A DNA stretch of 64,000 bases, from the NCBI RefSeq assembly GCF_001314995.1, contig NZ_CP012938.1, positions 6,262,001-6,326,000 of the forward strand, in the 5' to 3' direction. The stretch comes from Bacteroides ovatus (GTDB lineage Bacteria; Bacteroidota; Bacteroidia; Bacteroidales; Bacteroidaceae). This document shows positions 1-8,241 of the stretch, one piece after another (the first letter of the stretch is position 1; the number at the start of each line of letters is the position of its first letter). The position numbers and the translations under genes are program-made. Below the pieces are notes generated by a model. The model did not search any database, was not told where the DNA came from, and saw nothing but the letters and a program-made list of their open reading frames with translations.

Positions 1-1781
1 AAGTCAAGGTCTTTATCATTGAATTCGCTATTGAAACTTGTTTTTAGCGGGTGCCGTTTTTTAGCTACCTCTTCCCGTCGGTTAAGATTGGCAAGGAATC
101 TTGTTTCCAATCGTGAATATTGCGTGAGGTCTTCCCTAAGAATAAGAATCAATGCTACTACGGCTATGGCAATAATCACACTTATTCCCCAGTTTAGTTT
201 AAAGTAGCTGATGACTACACTAGTGATAAAGAAAAGAGCAACAGATACACGTCCCAGAACCAGGGAAACCAGGCGTCCGTGATTGTAATTCTCGTCTCTC
301 CATAGCTTCAGGAATAATTCCGAAGAGTTGTATTTGTTGGAGATGAGCGCCCATAAAAAAGGAGTCATAAGCAGAAGAGTACCCAGACACATCACCAGTT
401 TGATCCATATAGTGATAGGAGTAAACATTTCGCTGATGGCGGGATAAATGATTTGTATCGACAGCAGCCAAATAGCAGTGAGCAGTACGCTATAGATGAC
501 AACTCTCCCAATCATGTTTTTTAGTAATTTCTTCCAGTCACTATCGTGGTTCATGGTCTTCTTGCCGGAAGCATAACGATCTAATGTCTCCTGTACTTTA
601 GTAGGCAATATTTTGTAAAGCCATTCGGCAAAAGGATTGGCTAAACGGATAAAGTAAGGAGTCGTGAAAGTGGTAATAACAGATACAGCCACAATGATAG
701 GTGAAATAAACGGATCAAGCACTTTGAGCGAAACACCCAGTCCGGCAATAATGAAAGCAAACTCTCCGATTTGTGCCAGGCTGAATCCGGATTTGATGGA
801 AGTGTTCAGTGGTTCTCCGGATAAGAGTACGCCAAACGAAGAGAAAATGGCTTTGCCGATAATGGTAACCAGTGTAATGATGATGACAGGCCAGGCGTAT
901 TCTACCAATACAGCCGGATTCACTAGCATACCGACCGAAACGAAAAAGATAGCTCCGAAGAGATCTTTTACCGGTTGTATGATATGTTCGATATGTTCGG
1001 CCTCGATGGTTTCGGCAAGGATAGATCCCATGATAAATGCTCCTAGCGCTGTTGAAAAACCTGTGTAAGTAGCCAATACCACCATTCCCAGACAAAGACC
1101 GAGAGAGACAATCAGAAGAGTTTCGTTATTCATCAACTTCTTTGCTTTTTTGAGAAAGGCCGGAATAACGAAGATACCTATGAGAAACCACAGGATTAAA
1201 AAGAAAACGACCTTGAGCACACTTATCAGCAAATCTTCACCCACAAAGTCTTGACTCACTGCCATTGTGGAAAGAAGCACCATCATTAAGATAGCAATCA
1301 GGTCTTCCACTACCAGAGTACCGAATACGATACCGGTAAAACGTTGGTTACGCAATTCCAGATCATTGAAGGCTTTGATAATGATTGTAGTGGACGACAT
1401 AGACAACATTCCCCCCAGGAAAATGGAATTCATAGTGCCCCATCCTAATAATTGTCCCACCAAATATCCAATGAGCAACATACTGATTACTTCGGTGATA
1501 GCCGTTATAAAAGCTGTGGAACCTACATTCATGAGCTTCTTAAAACTAAACTCCAGTCCGAGTGCAAAGAGCAGGAATATAACACCTATTTCTGCCCATA
1601 TATTGATATTCTCAATATCTCCTACTGTAGGGAAAATATTAATATAAGGACCTGCCAGCAATCCGGCAATAATGTAACCTAAGACTAAAGGCTGTTTTAG
1701 CCATTTGAACAACAAGGTTATGATACTGGCCGATATTAATATCAGCGCAAGGTCGGCAATCAAAGTTGGCAAGTGTGACAT
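1..1781 (-). CDS. CPA2-family cation/proton antiporter (KefB/NapA-like), partial at left edge
   Basis: The reading frame runs from the ATG at 1781 to the window edge with no stop, giving 593 visible residues; the C-terminus is missing. The first ~390 residues are a chain of hydrophobic helices typical of the CPA2 Na+/H+ exchanger domain, with the signatures FALGLEFSFKKL (about residues 68-79), MSSTTIIIKAF and VVEDLIAILMM. CPA2 proteins exchange K+ or Na+ for protons across the inner membrane. After a cytoplasmic linker around residue 400 (PTKVQETLDRYASGKK) come about four more hydrophobic segments and a charged stretch; no Rossmann (TrkA-N) motif is visible before the edge. It lies 51 bp downstream of the PiT permease on the same strand, but a hairpin sits at that junction. 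Family call is firm; the ion is unknown. Confidence 0.9.
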   Translation of the reverse strand, partial: MSHLPTLIADLALILISASIITLLFKWLKQPLVLGYIIAGLLAGPYINIFPTVGDIENINIWAEIGVIFLLFALGLEFSFKKLMNVGSTAFITAITEVISMLLIGYLVGQLLGWGTMNSIFLGGMLSMSSTTIIIKAFNDLELRNQRFTGIVFGTLVVEDLIAILMMVLLSTMAVSQDFVGEDLLISVLKVVFFLILWFLIGIFVIPAFLKKAKKLMNNETLLIVSLGLCLGMVVLATYTGFSTALGAFIMGSILAETIEAEHIEHIIQPVKDLFGAIFFVSVGMLVNPAVLVEYAWPVIIITLVTIIGKAIFSSFGVLLSGEPLNTSIKSGFSLAQIGEFAFIIAGLGVSLKVLDPFISPIIVAVSVITTFTTPYFIRLANPFAEWLYKILPTKVQETLDRYASGKKTMNHDSDWKKLLKNMIGRVVIYSVLLTAIWLLSIQIIYPAISEMFTPITIWIKLVMCLGTLLLMTPFLWALISNKYNSSELFLKLWRDENYNHGRLVSLVLGRVSVALFFITSVVISYFKLNWGISVIIAIAVVALILILREDLTQYSRLETRFLANLNRREEVAKKRHPLKTSFNSEFNDKDLD

Positions 1782-1824
1782 TAGATGTGGGTTTATTTAT
1801 TATAACATTCCTGATAGATAATAT

Positions 1825-1850
1825 GTTTCCATCTATAAAAAGATGGAAAC
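1825..1850 (-). terminator. Hairpin overlapping the 3' end of the PiT permease gene
   Basis: GTTTCCATCT (1825-1834) is a perfect inverted repeat of AGATGGAAAC (1841-1850), with a six-base A/T loop. On the minus strand it covers the last codons and the stop codon of the phosphate permease gene. It may be a weak terminator or 3'-end stabiliser; there is no strong U-tract after it. Confidence 0.5.
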
Positions 1851-2849
1851 AATATAATAAATAGCTGCAGCTAAGAGTCCACTGACTGGAATTGTAAGAA
1901 TCCAGGCAGTCATGAGGCTTTGGGTTACTCCCCAACGAACGGCAGAGAGGCGTTTAGTTGCACCTACTCCAATAATCGCTCCTGTGATAGTATGTGTAGT
2001 ACTAACGGGGATTTTCAACATTTCCGTAATGTAGAGAGTGAAAGCACCTGCTGTTTCGGCAATCACTCCTTCCAATGGGGTTACTTTGGTAATTTTTGTT
2101 CCCATTGTTTTCACTATTTTCCAGCCACCGGACATCGTACCGAGTGAAATTGCTGTGAAGCACGAAAAAGCAACCCAGTCGGGAAGGTCATTGATGCTGT
2201 TGATACCCATGCCCAATCCCATTGAATGGCCGGCTATCATGGCAGCGGCAATAATACCCATTACTTTCTGTGAATCGTTCAAGCCATGTCCGACGCTGAA
2301 GAGGGCGGAGGATACGAGTTGTAACCTCTTGAACCATTGCTCGGCTGTGTGAGGATGTGCGCGTCGGCAGATGTAGAGGACAAACAGGGTGAAACCAAAA
2401 GCAATGACCATTCCGATAAAAGGAGCCAGAAAGATAAAGGCTGCAATTTTAAGAATGATGTTAAGCTGAATTGCTTCAAATCCGTTTGCCATAATGGCAG
2501 CTCCTGCAAACCCTCCGATAAGGGTGTGTGAGGAAGAAGACGGAATCCCTTTCCACCAGGTAACCAGGTTCCAAGTGATAGCCGCTATAATTCCTGCTAA
2601 TATAATGGGCAGGGTGATATATTGCTCTACCACAGTCTTGGATACTGTATTGGCGATACCGAATCCACCTATTATATATTTGGCAATGAAGAAGGCTACG
2701 AAGTTGAAGAAAGCAGCCCATATTACAGCTTGAAAGGGAGTAAGCACCCTGGTAGATACGATGGTAGCTATTGAGTTTGCTGCATCGTGAAAGCCGTTGA
2801 TATAATCGAATATCAGAGCCAGAATGATGATAGTTACTAATAATTCCAT
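1833..2849 (-). CDS. PiT-family inorganic phosphate permease
   Basis: A 338-residue integral membrane protein of the PiT family, which carries metal-phosphate or phosphate together with H+ or Na+ across the inner membrane. The two inverted PiT signatures are visible: FDYINGFHDAANSIAT near residues 14-29 and GHGLNDSQKVMG near 213-224, each with the conserved N/D pair. About ten hydrophobic helices surround them. The length fits the short PiT form without a large cytoplasmic loop. The gene starts 15 bp after the stop of the DUF47 gene, so the two are almost certainly co-transcribed; this pairing is the usual arrangement in bacteria. Confidence 0.95.
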   Translation of the reverse strand: MELLVTIIILALIFDYINGFHDAANSIATIVSTRVLTPFQAVIWAAFFNFVAFFIAKYIIGGFGIANTVSKTVVEQYITLPIILAGIIAAITWNLVTWWKGIPSSSSHTLIGGFAGAAIMANGFEAIQLNIILKIAAFIFLAPFIGMVIAFGFTLFVLYICRRAHPHTAEQWFKRLQLVSSALFSVGHGLNDSQKVMGIIAAAMIAGHSMGLGMGINSINDLPDWVAFSCFTAISLGTMSGGWKIVKTMGTKITKVTPLEGVIAETAGAFTLYITEMLKIPVSTTHTITGAIIGVGATKRLSAVRWGVTQSLMTAWILTIPVSGLLAAAIYYIVSIFL

Positions 2850-2864
2850 GTGTTCCGGCTTGCT

Positions 2865-3512
2865 TTATGCGTACTTTACAATCAGGTTTTTGAGAATCTT
2901 ACCTACATGCTCTGCGGCATCGGTCGTTTTTTCCAGTTCATGCATGATCTCCTTTATTTTGATAAGTTCAATGCAATCTTTTTCCTCTTCGAAAAGTTTG
3001 GTGATAAAGAATTCGTATACATCATCCGCCTGGTTCTCGATTTCATGCAGTTTGGAACAGTATTCACGGAGAAGAGTCGGTTTCTTACGGAATGTTTCGA
3101 GTTCGTCCATGGCTTTGCATATATAGATCGCTTCCTCCTGAATCAAACGGCTCAACTCTTTGCCATTCTCTGAAATAGGACGGGGATTGTAAATAGAGAT
3201 TCGTTTGGCACAACTGTTTATTCCGTCAATGACGTCATCCATGCAGGAAGCTAAGTCATGAATATCTTCGCGGTCGAAAGGAGTGATAAAGGTAGTACCT
3301 AATTCATCAAAAATCAGGTGTGTCAGTCTGTCGCCTTCCCGTTCTAGGTCTTTGATTTTTTTGTAGTAGTCCGAACGTTCTGTAGGTGAGTCATGTTGCA
3401 AGCTTTCTATTAAAACAACTGATGCTTCGCAGAGCACTTCTGATAGCTGTTTCAGTAAAGGGAAAAATTTGGGCTCCTTTGGAGTAAACTGGCTAAAAAA
3501 AGAATTTTTCAT
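2865..3512 (-). CDS. DUF47 family (PhoU-like) accessory protein of the PiT permease
   Basis: A 215-residue, highly charged, all-helical soluble protein beginning MKNSFFSQFTPKEPKFFPLL, a typical DUF47 N-terminus. DUF47 proteins resemble PhoU and are usually encoded next to PiT permeases, where they are thought to modulate phosphate transport. Conserved-looking acidic/charged stretches include DLEREGDRLTHLIFDEL and FDREDIHDLASCMDDVIDGI, the places where PhoU-like proteins carry metal-binding E/D residues. It is the first gene of the two-gene unit; the permease follows 15 bp downstream. No signal peptide or membrane segment is present. Confidence 0.93.
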   Translation of the reverse strand: MKNSFFSQFTPKEPKFFPLLKQLSEVLCEASVVLIESLQHDSPTERSDYYKKIKDLEREGDRLTHLIFDELGTTFITPFDREDIHDLASCMDDVIDGINSCAKRISIYNPRPISENGKELSRLIQEEAIYICKAMDELETFRKKPTLLREYCSKLHEIENQADDVYEFFITKLFEEEKDCIELIKIKEIMHELEKTTDAAEHVGKILKNLIVKYA

Positions 3513-3591
3513 AAGTGTAAAAACTTTAAATTGTTTTTTTCTTCTCTATTTATATTAGTAACAAATGAATACAGATTATAGTTTGCTGTTT

Positions 3592-4227
3592 TTAAGATTT
3601 TAGTTTGGCACGTACTACCTCTATAATGGCAGGCAATACAGAGATAAATATGATGGCTACAATCAGTAATTTCAGGTTTTCCTGCACAAACGGAAGGTCG
3701 CCGAAGAAATAACCAGCATAACAGAATACGGCAACCCAGAGCGCACCACCAACTAAATTATACATCATAAAATAGTAGTAATTCATCTTTCCCATTCCTG
3801 CTACGAAAGGTGCAAATGTGCGTACTATCGGGACAAATCTGGCTAGAATAATTGTTTTCCCACCATACTTTTTATAGAACTCGTGTGTTTTCTCCAGATA
3901 ACTTTGTTTGAATATCCTGGAGTTGGGGTTATTAAACAGCTTTCGGCCGAAGAAATGTCCTATCATGTAATTGCAGGAATCGCCTAATACGGCAGCAGCA
4001 AATAAGATAATGACAAGTATATGCACGCTGATGGGCATATCGGGTAATGCTGAAATGGCTCCTGCAACGAAGAGTAAAGAATCACCGGGAAGAAAAGGAG
4101 TGACCACTAATCCGGTTTCACAGAAGATGATAGAAAACAAGATGGCGTATGTCCAGGCATGATAATCACGCACAATCATCACCATATATTGATCGATATG
4201 AAGTATAAAATCCAATAAAAAGTCCAT
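3592..4227 (-). CDS. DedA family inner-membrane protein
   Basis: A 211-residue membrane protein with the DedA (SNARE-associated/VTT) fold. Motifs are [15 protein letters not shown] near residues 44-58 and [20 protein letters not shown] near 125-144, containing the family's conserved F-x-R and R-x-x-x-P features. DedA proteins are involved in membrane homeostasis, and some members act as lipid scramblases or flippases; the substrate cannot be inferred here. It lies 79 bp downstream of the DUF47 gene end-to-start on the other side of the permease unit, in the same orientation, and may be a separate transcript. Length is normal for the family. Confidence 0.93.
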   Translation of the reverse strand: MDFLLDFILHIDQYMVMIVRDYHAWTYAILFSIIFCETGLVVTPFLPGDSLLFVAGAISALPDMPISVHILVIILFAAAVLGDSCNYMIGHFFGRKLFNNPNSRIFKQSYLEKTHEFYKKYGGKTIILARFVPIVRTFAPFVAGMGKMNYYYFMMYNLVGGALWVAVFCYAGYFFGDLPFVQENLKLLIVAIIFISVLPAIIEVVRAKLKS

Positions 4228-4376
4228 TTTATATACTTTGGTTATTATTGTAATGAAAGAATGTTATAGGCTTCCAGACCATAGTGAATTCTTTTTTCAC
4301 TCAAATGGTGGAGGCAAACAGAAAGTGGGGCATAAAAGACTTGAATTGTCCTATGCCGAAAAAAGATATAAAATGG

Positions 4377-4808
4377 CTAAATGAGTATGTGTCCTAATGA
4401 ATAGATATGATATCTATCGGAATATTTAAAAAGATTGGTATAATATGAAAAACCTGTCCATTGATTTTTAGGAAGTTGAATCTTTAGCGAGCTTAGTATG
4501 CGGATAGTGACAGAAGGAATATTGAATCTTAGTATTTTTAAGGGAGAGAGGTGGCGGAAGGAAAATGGATTTAAAACGCCGTTATCGTTATTGTAATTTT
4601 GCTTTCCGGCGTATTCTTTTGTCTTGACTAGTTTCTGTTCTTGATCCAGTTGTATAATGCTAGCTTTAGAGGTATATGAATAGGAATAGGTTTGTATGCC
4701 GTTACTACCGGCTTCTAACCGGTATGCCTCTTGTGCTTCGTTGAAAATCAGATGGAATCCCCAACACAGAAATACGCCTAATAGTATACAAAATATGTAC
4801 TTCATCAT
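4377..4808 (-). CDS. Hypothetical protein with N-terminal membrane anchor
   Basis: A 143-residue protein that I do not recognise. Residues 1-22 (MMKYIFCILLGVFLCWGFHL) form a signal peptide or single membrane anchor, so the remaining ~120 residues should be outside the cytoplasm. They are rich in Tyr, Ser and Lys with no cysteine and no obvious motif. A perfect TAnnTTTG promoter box lies only 8 bp upstream, which leaves a very short or absent 5' leader; the second Met (4805) could equally be the start. It is real on the grounds of length, signal sequence and promoter, but the function is unknown. Confidence 0.65.
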   Translation of the reverse strand: MMKYIFCILLGVFLCWGFHLIFNEAQEAYRLEAGSNGIQTYSYSYTSKASIIQLDQEQKLVKTKEYAGKQNYNNDNGVLNPFSFRHLSPLKILRFNIPSVTIRILSSLKIQLPKNQWTGFSYYTNLFKYSDRYHIYSLGHILI

Positions 4809-4816
4809 AACGGCCG

Positions 4817-4824
4817 CAAAGGTA
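4817..4824 (-). promoter_or_regulatory. -7 promoter box for the small membrane-anchored protein
   Basis: TACCTTTG on the minus strand matches the Bacteroides primary sigma -7 consensus TAnnTTTG. The predicted start of transcription, about 7 bases on, falls within a few bases of the ATG at 4808. No clear TTTG -33 element was seen. Confidence 0.5.
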
Positions 4825-4892
4825 GAAACTATTTTTATATGAAATACATATTCACAAGCATAATTAACAATTATATCAGTGATTACCGGGAA

Positions 4893-5339
4893 TTATTCTT
4901 TGAAGTTGCTTATCGTAAATTTCATCGGAGTATATGTTATCCCATTGGTACATTGTTTCCCGGCAATTTTATCGAAGCCCAGACTTTGATAAAAAGGAAT
5001 AGCGTATGTGGATGAATTAACCGTCATTTCATTTACCGGGCAATGCTTGATTGCAAAATTGAATAATTGTTTGCCGATGCCTTTACGGTGGTGTTCTTTT
5101 CCGATGAAGAACAGGGATAGATGCTTCCCTTCATTCTTCGTTCCCATAATGCCTACTAGATTTTCATTGTCAAAAGCCCCGTAAATCACTAATTCATTCA
5201 TAAGTTGCTCACTAAAGATAAAACTTTTGAATGAATTCAAACCTTCTTCATCGAAGTCTTCCGCTCCACATTGTATATATACCTCCAATGCTAATGAGGT
5301 AGCCCGGTCATATTCGGTCTTGTCTAATTTGCGTATCAT
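4893..5339 (-). CDS. GNAT family N-acetyltransferase
   Basis: A ~148-residue protein with a complete GNAT fold. The acetyl-CoA binding motif A is FFIGKEHHRKGIGKQLFNFA, with the R-x-x-G-x-G/K core, and the C-terminal FYQSLGF motif is present. GNAT enzymes transfer acetyl groups from acetyl-CoA to amines; the substrate here (small molecule or protein) is unknown. The frame is open up to an ATG at 5357, but the start at 5339 (MIRKLDKTEYDRA) matches the usual GNAT N-terminus better, so it was chosen. It has no obvious operon partner: the gene upstream is divergent. Confidence 0.85.
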   Translation of the reverse strand: MIRKLDKTEYDRATSLALEVYIQCGAEDFDEEGLNSFKSFIFSEQLMNELVIYGAFDNENLVGIMGTKNEGKHLSLFFIGKEHHRKGIGKQLFNFAIKHCPVNEMTVNSSTYAIPFYQSLGFDKIAGKQCTNGITYTPMKFTISNFKE

Positions 5340-5506
5340 GGCGATTGCTTTTATCATTAATCTGCCGGGAAATTTACTATTAATTCCCGGATATAATATT
5401 GGAATATGATTTCTTTTTCTTTTTTTTGTAAAAGCTGTAGGGTATTTCCAGTCTGAGCGCTCTTATAAATAGAAACGTAATTTATTTACCTTTAAAAAGC
5501 ATCAGT

Positions 5507-6766
5507 ATGAAGAATGTAGAAAAACACTTGGTTGGATGGCTGTCAGTTTGTTTGCTGCTTTGTAGCTTTCCTGTGTGGGCGCAAGGAGATGCCGGAGATT
5601 ATCTAACAATCGTTGGTATGGTGAAAGACAAGCAAAATAAAAAAGCTCTGGAGAACGTAAATGTATCTGTGCATGGCAGTAATATCGGCACTGTGACGAA
5701 TGCGGAAGGAGAATTTGCTTTGAAAATCAAAAAAACAGAAGCGCTGCGCGAACTGGAGATTTCACATATAGGTTATGTAAATAATCATATCTCTCTGGAG
5801 AAAGAAACACCCTCTAAGTTGACGGTTTGGCTGACACCTCATGCCAACCTGCTGAATGAAGTGGTGGTGTTTGCTGAAAATCCACGTATGATTGTAGAGA
5901 AGGCAATCAGTAAGATTCCTCTAAATTATAGTGATAAGCGTGATATGCTGACGGGATTTTATCGGGAGACTGTACAGAAAGGGCGTCGGTATATCGGTAT
6001 ATCGGAGGCTGTGATCGATGTGTCCAAAACAGCCTACACTAATAGAAATACTAATTATGACAAAGTAAGGGTGGTGAAGGGACGTCGCCTGCTTAGCCAG
6101 AAAGCGAGTGATACATTAGCTGTCAAGGTTGTTGGCGGCCCTAACTTGAGCATCACTTTGGATGTTGTGAAGAACAAGGGAGCATTACTCGATATGGAAG
6201 AATTGAATAATTATGAGTTCTGGATGGCGGAATCCATGCTTATAGATAACCGTATGCAGTATGTTATTAATTTCCGCCCGAAGGTAATCCTTATGTATGC
6301 TCTCTTGTATGGCAAATTATATATCGATCGTGAACGCTTGTCATTTACCCGTATAGAGATGAGTCTGGACATGCAGGATAAATCGAAGGCAACCACTGCC
6401 ATTCTATATAAAAAACCTCTCGGTTTAAGATTCAAGCCGCAAGAGCTGTCCTACCTGGTCACTTATAAAGATGTGGAGGGAAAAACTTATCTGAATTACA
6501 TTAGCAACACAATCCGTTTCAAATGTGACTGGAAGAAGAAACTGTTTTCCACAAGCTATACAGTAGCTTCCGAAATGGTCGTGACCGACAAGAGAGAAGG
6601 AATGTTGGAGACTATTCCCAACAAAGAAGCCTTCAGCTTGAATCAAATATTCTATGATAAAGTAGACGAATATTGGAGTCCGGACTTTTGGGGAAACTAC
6701 AATATCATCGAACCTACGGAATCTTTGGAGCACGCAGTGGATAAATTAAAAAAGCAATCGAATTGA
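5507..6766 (+). CDS. Secreted carboxypeptidase-regulatory-like domain protein
   Basis: A 419-residue exported protein. Residues 1-26 form a signal peptide ending in WAQ. Residues ~34-110 are a CarboxypepD_reg-like beta-sandwich (ending SHIGY...LTVWLTP), the module also found at the N-terminus of SusC-type receptors. The remaining ~300 residues (from NEVVVFAENPRMIVEKAI) form a domain I cannot name, but the protein behind the FecR gene (8242-9786) has the same layout, including matching FYRE, SEAV and LLVKVK/LAVKVV segments and a similar C-terminus (DxxWxxDFW...NIIEPxE). There is no TonB plug or barrel. It ends 48 bp before the ECF sigma gene, in the same direction, but a promoter lies in that gap. 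It is probably periplasmic or attached to the outer membrane. Confidence 0.8.
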   Translation: MKNVEKHLVGWLSVCLLLCSFPVWAQGDAGDYLTIVGMVKDKQNKKALENVNVSVHGSNIGTVTNAEGEFALKIKKTEALRELEISHIGYVNNHISLEKETPSKLTVWLTPHANLLNEVVVFAENPRMIVEKAISKIPLNYSDKRDMLTGFYRETVQKGRRYIGISEAVIDVSKTAYTNRNTNYDKVRVVKGRRLLSQKASDTLAVKVVGGPNLSITLDVVKNKGALLDMEELNNYEFWMAESMLIDNRMQYVINFRPKVILMYALLYGKLYIDRERLSFTRIEMSLDMQDKSKATTAILYKKPLGLRFKPQELSYLVTYKDVEGKTYLNYISNTIRFKCDWKKKLFSTSYTVASEMVVTDKREGMLETIPNKEAFSLNQIFYDKVDEYWSPDFWGNYNIIEPTESLEHAVDKLKKQSN

Positions 6767-6791
6767 AACAGGGATAGTTTTCTTATATTTG
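6762..6791 (+). promoter_or_regulatory. Promoter for the ECF sigma/FecR operon
   Basis: TATATTTG at 6784-6791 fits the Bacteroides -7 consensus TAnnTTTG. ATTG at 6762-6765, 18 bp upstream, is a partial -33 element (consensus TTTG). The sigma gene starts at 6815, 23 bp after the box. The box overlaps no coding sequence, but the -33 element overlaps the stop of the preceding gene. Confidence 0.6.
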
Positions 6792-6814
6792 AGGTCAAAT
6801 AAAGAAAAGCAAGT

Positions 6815-7366
6815 ATGCTGGATGAACTGCTCATACTAAAAAAGATAAAGGGAGGTGACATAAAAGCGTTTGAGGAACTCTTTCGCCGTTACTATTTTCC
6901 TCTTTGCTGTTATGCGGCAGGCATTACCGGGCAAATGGAAGTGGCTGAAGAGATTGTGGAGGAACTTTTTTATGTACTTTGGAAAGAAAGAGAGCGCTTA
7001 CAGATCTTTCAGTCCGTTAAAAGTTACTTGTATAGAGCGACTCGTAATCAATCTTTGCAGTATTGCGAACACGAGGAAGTTCGGAACAGATACCGTGAAA
7101 CTGTATTGACCACTTCCAACCCGGAGCAGTCAACAGATCCTCATCAACAGATGGAGTATGAGGAATTGGAGAGATTCATAAATGGAACCCTTGAAAAGCT
7201 GCCGGTTCGCAGACGGCGGATTTTCGAGATGCATCGTCTGGAAGGGCGGAAATATGTCGAGATAGCGACGCAGCTTTCGCTTTCTGTTAAGACAGTAGAG
7301 GCTGAAATGACAAAATCCCTCCGGACATTGCGAGAAGAAGTAGAAATTTATATTCACATGAAGTGA
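6815..7366 (+). CDS. ECF sigma-70 family factor (Bacteroidetes FecI-like)
   Basis: A 183-residue sigma factor with region 2 (FEELFRRYYFPLCCYAAGIT, then EIVEELFYVLWKERE) and region 4 helix-turn-helix (LPVRRRRIFEMHRLEGRKYV, then LSLSVKTVEAEMTKSL). This is the layout of the FecI-type ECF group expanded in Bacteroidetes, which directs RNA polymerase to outer-membrane protein operons once its anti-sigma is inactivated. Its stop overlaps the FecR start by one base (TGATG), indicating translational coupling. A promoter is visible just upstream. The likely targets are the neighbouring carboxypeptidase-regulatory-like proteins, because no SusC gene follows. Confidence 0.95.
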   Translation: MLDELLILKKIKGGDIKAFEELFRRYYFPLCCYAAGITGQMEVAEEIVEELFYVLWKERERLQIFQSVKSYLYRATRNQSLQYCEHEEVRNRYRETVLTTSNPEQSTDPHQQMEYEELERFINGTLEKLPVRRRRIFEMHRLEGRKYVEIATQLSLSVKTVEAEMTKSLRTLREEVEIYIHMK

Positions 7367-8220
7367 TGAAAACAGATATTTATAAAATAAAGACAGATCA
7401 GGCGTGGAATCGATTGTATAATCGCTTGGACAATGACCGTTTACTTGCGAAAGTGGATGAAGGCCACCATACACGCAAATATTCACAATGGATCAGGTAC
7501 GGAGCAGTTGCCGCCGTTTTGATAGGCGTCATTTGGGGAACTTTGTATTGGGTGACCGGTTCTGATAAAGAACTGGCACAGCATCTTCTTACACAGGAAA
7601 ATCAAGGTGTTTCCACTTTGGCAACGACTCTCGAAGACGGTTCTGTCGTACTCTTGGCAAAAGAAACTTCCCTGTTATATCCGAAACATTTTATTGCTGA
7701 TAAACGGGAAGTGAGTCTACAGGGAAATGCGTTCTTTGACGTAGCAAAGAAGCAGGGACAACCCTTTTGGATTGATACGGAGCAAGCTAAGATTGAAGTG
7801 CTAGGTACTGCTTTCAGTGTGCAAAGTGATGAAAATGCTCCGTTCCGTTTATCCGTACAAAGAGGGATAGTGAAGGTTACTCTAAAAAAAGGAAATCAGG
7901 AGTGTTATGTAAAAGCGGGGGAAACGGTAGTAGTGCGATCACAACGATTAGTCGTTTTGGATACAGATAAGGAGAATGAAGAGTGGGGGAGCTTCTTTAA
8001 GCATATACGATTTAAAGATGAATCGTTAGCGAACATTCTGAAAGTCATGAATTTGAATTCGGATAGTTTGCAAATACAAGTTGTCTCACCGGCATTGGAG
8101 GAACGTCGGCTGACTGTCGAATTCTCTGACGAATCTTCTGAAGTTATAGCTAATCTGATAGCTAGTGCGCTCGGTCTGCAATGTATCCGGCAAGGAGATA
8201 TTCTTTTATTATCGGAATAG
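7366..8220 (+). CDS. FecR-type anti-sigma factor with DUF4974
   Basis: A 284-residue protein that holds the ECF sigma factor inactive and senses periplasmic signals. Residues ~45-63 form the single membrane helix (YGAVAAVLIGVIWGTLYWV). The periplasmic FecR domain runs from ~95 to 190, and the C-terminal DUF4974 (HIRFKDESLANILKVM to the end) is the part expected to bind an STN signalling domain. Translation could begin at GTG 7363, but the ATG at 7366 is used in the listed coordinates because it overlaps the sigma stop in TGATG. The next gene encodes an STN-containing protein, which makes it the probable signalling partner. Confidence 0.95.
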   Translation: MKTDIYKIKTDQAWNRLYNRLDNDRLLAKVDEGHHTRKYSQWIRYGAVAAVLIGVIWGTLYWVTGSDKELAQHLLTQENQGVSTLATTLEDGSVVLLAKETSLLYPKHFIADKREVSLQGNAFFDVAKKQGQPFWIDTEQAKIEVLGTAFSVQSDENAPFRLSVQRGIVKVTLKKGNQECYVKAGETVVVRSQRLVVLDTDKENEEWGSFFKHIRFKDESLANILKVMNLNSDSLQIQVVSPALEERRLTVEFSDESSEVIANLIASALGLQCIRQGDILLLSE

Positions 8221-8241
8221 AACTCATTAAAGTTGGGAAAA

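Noticed and set aside
220..1095. Short minus- and plus-strand ORFs within the first 1.7 kb
   Set aside because: They are out-of-frame shadows; a single uninterrupted antiporter frame covers 1-1781 on the minus strand, which I checked for stops.
4282..4310. AGTGAA...TTCACT hairpin upstream of the DedA gene
   Set aside because: Only six paired bases around a T-rich loop and no clear orientation relative to a gene end; too weak to list.
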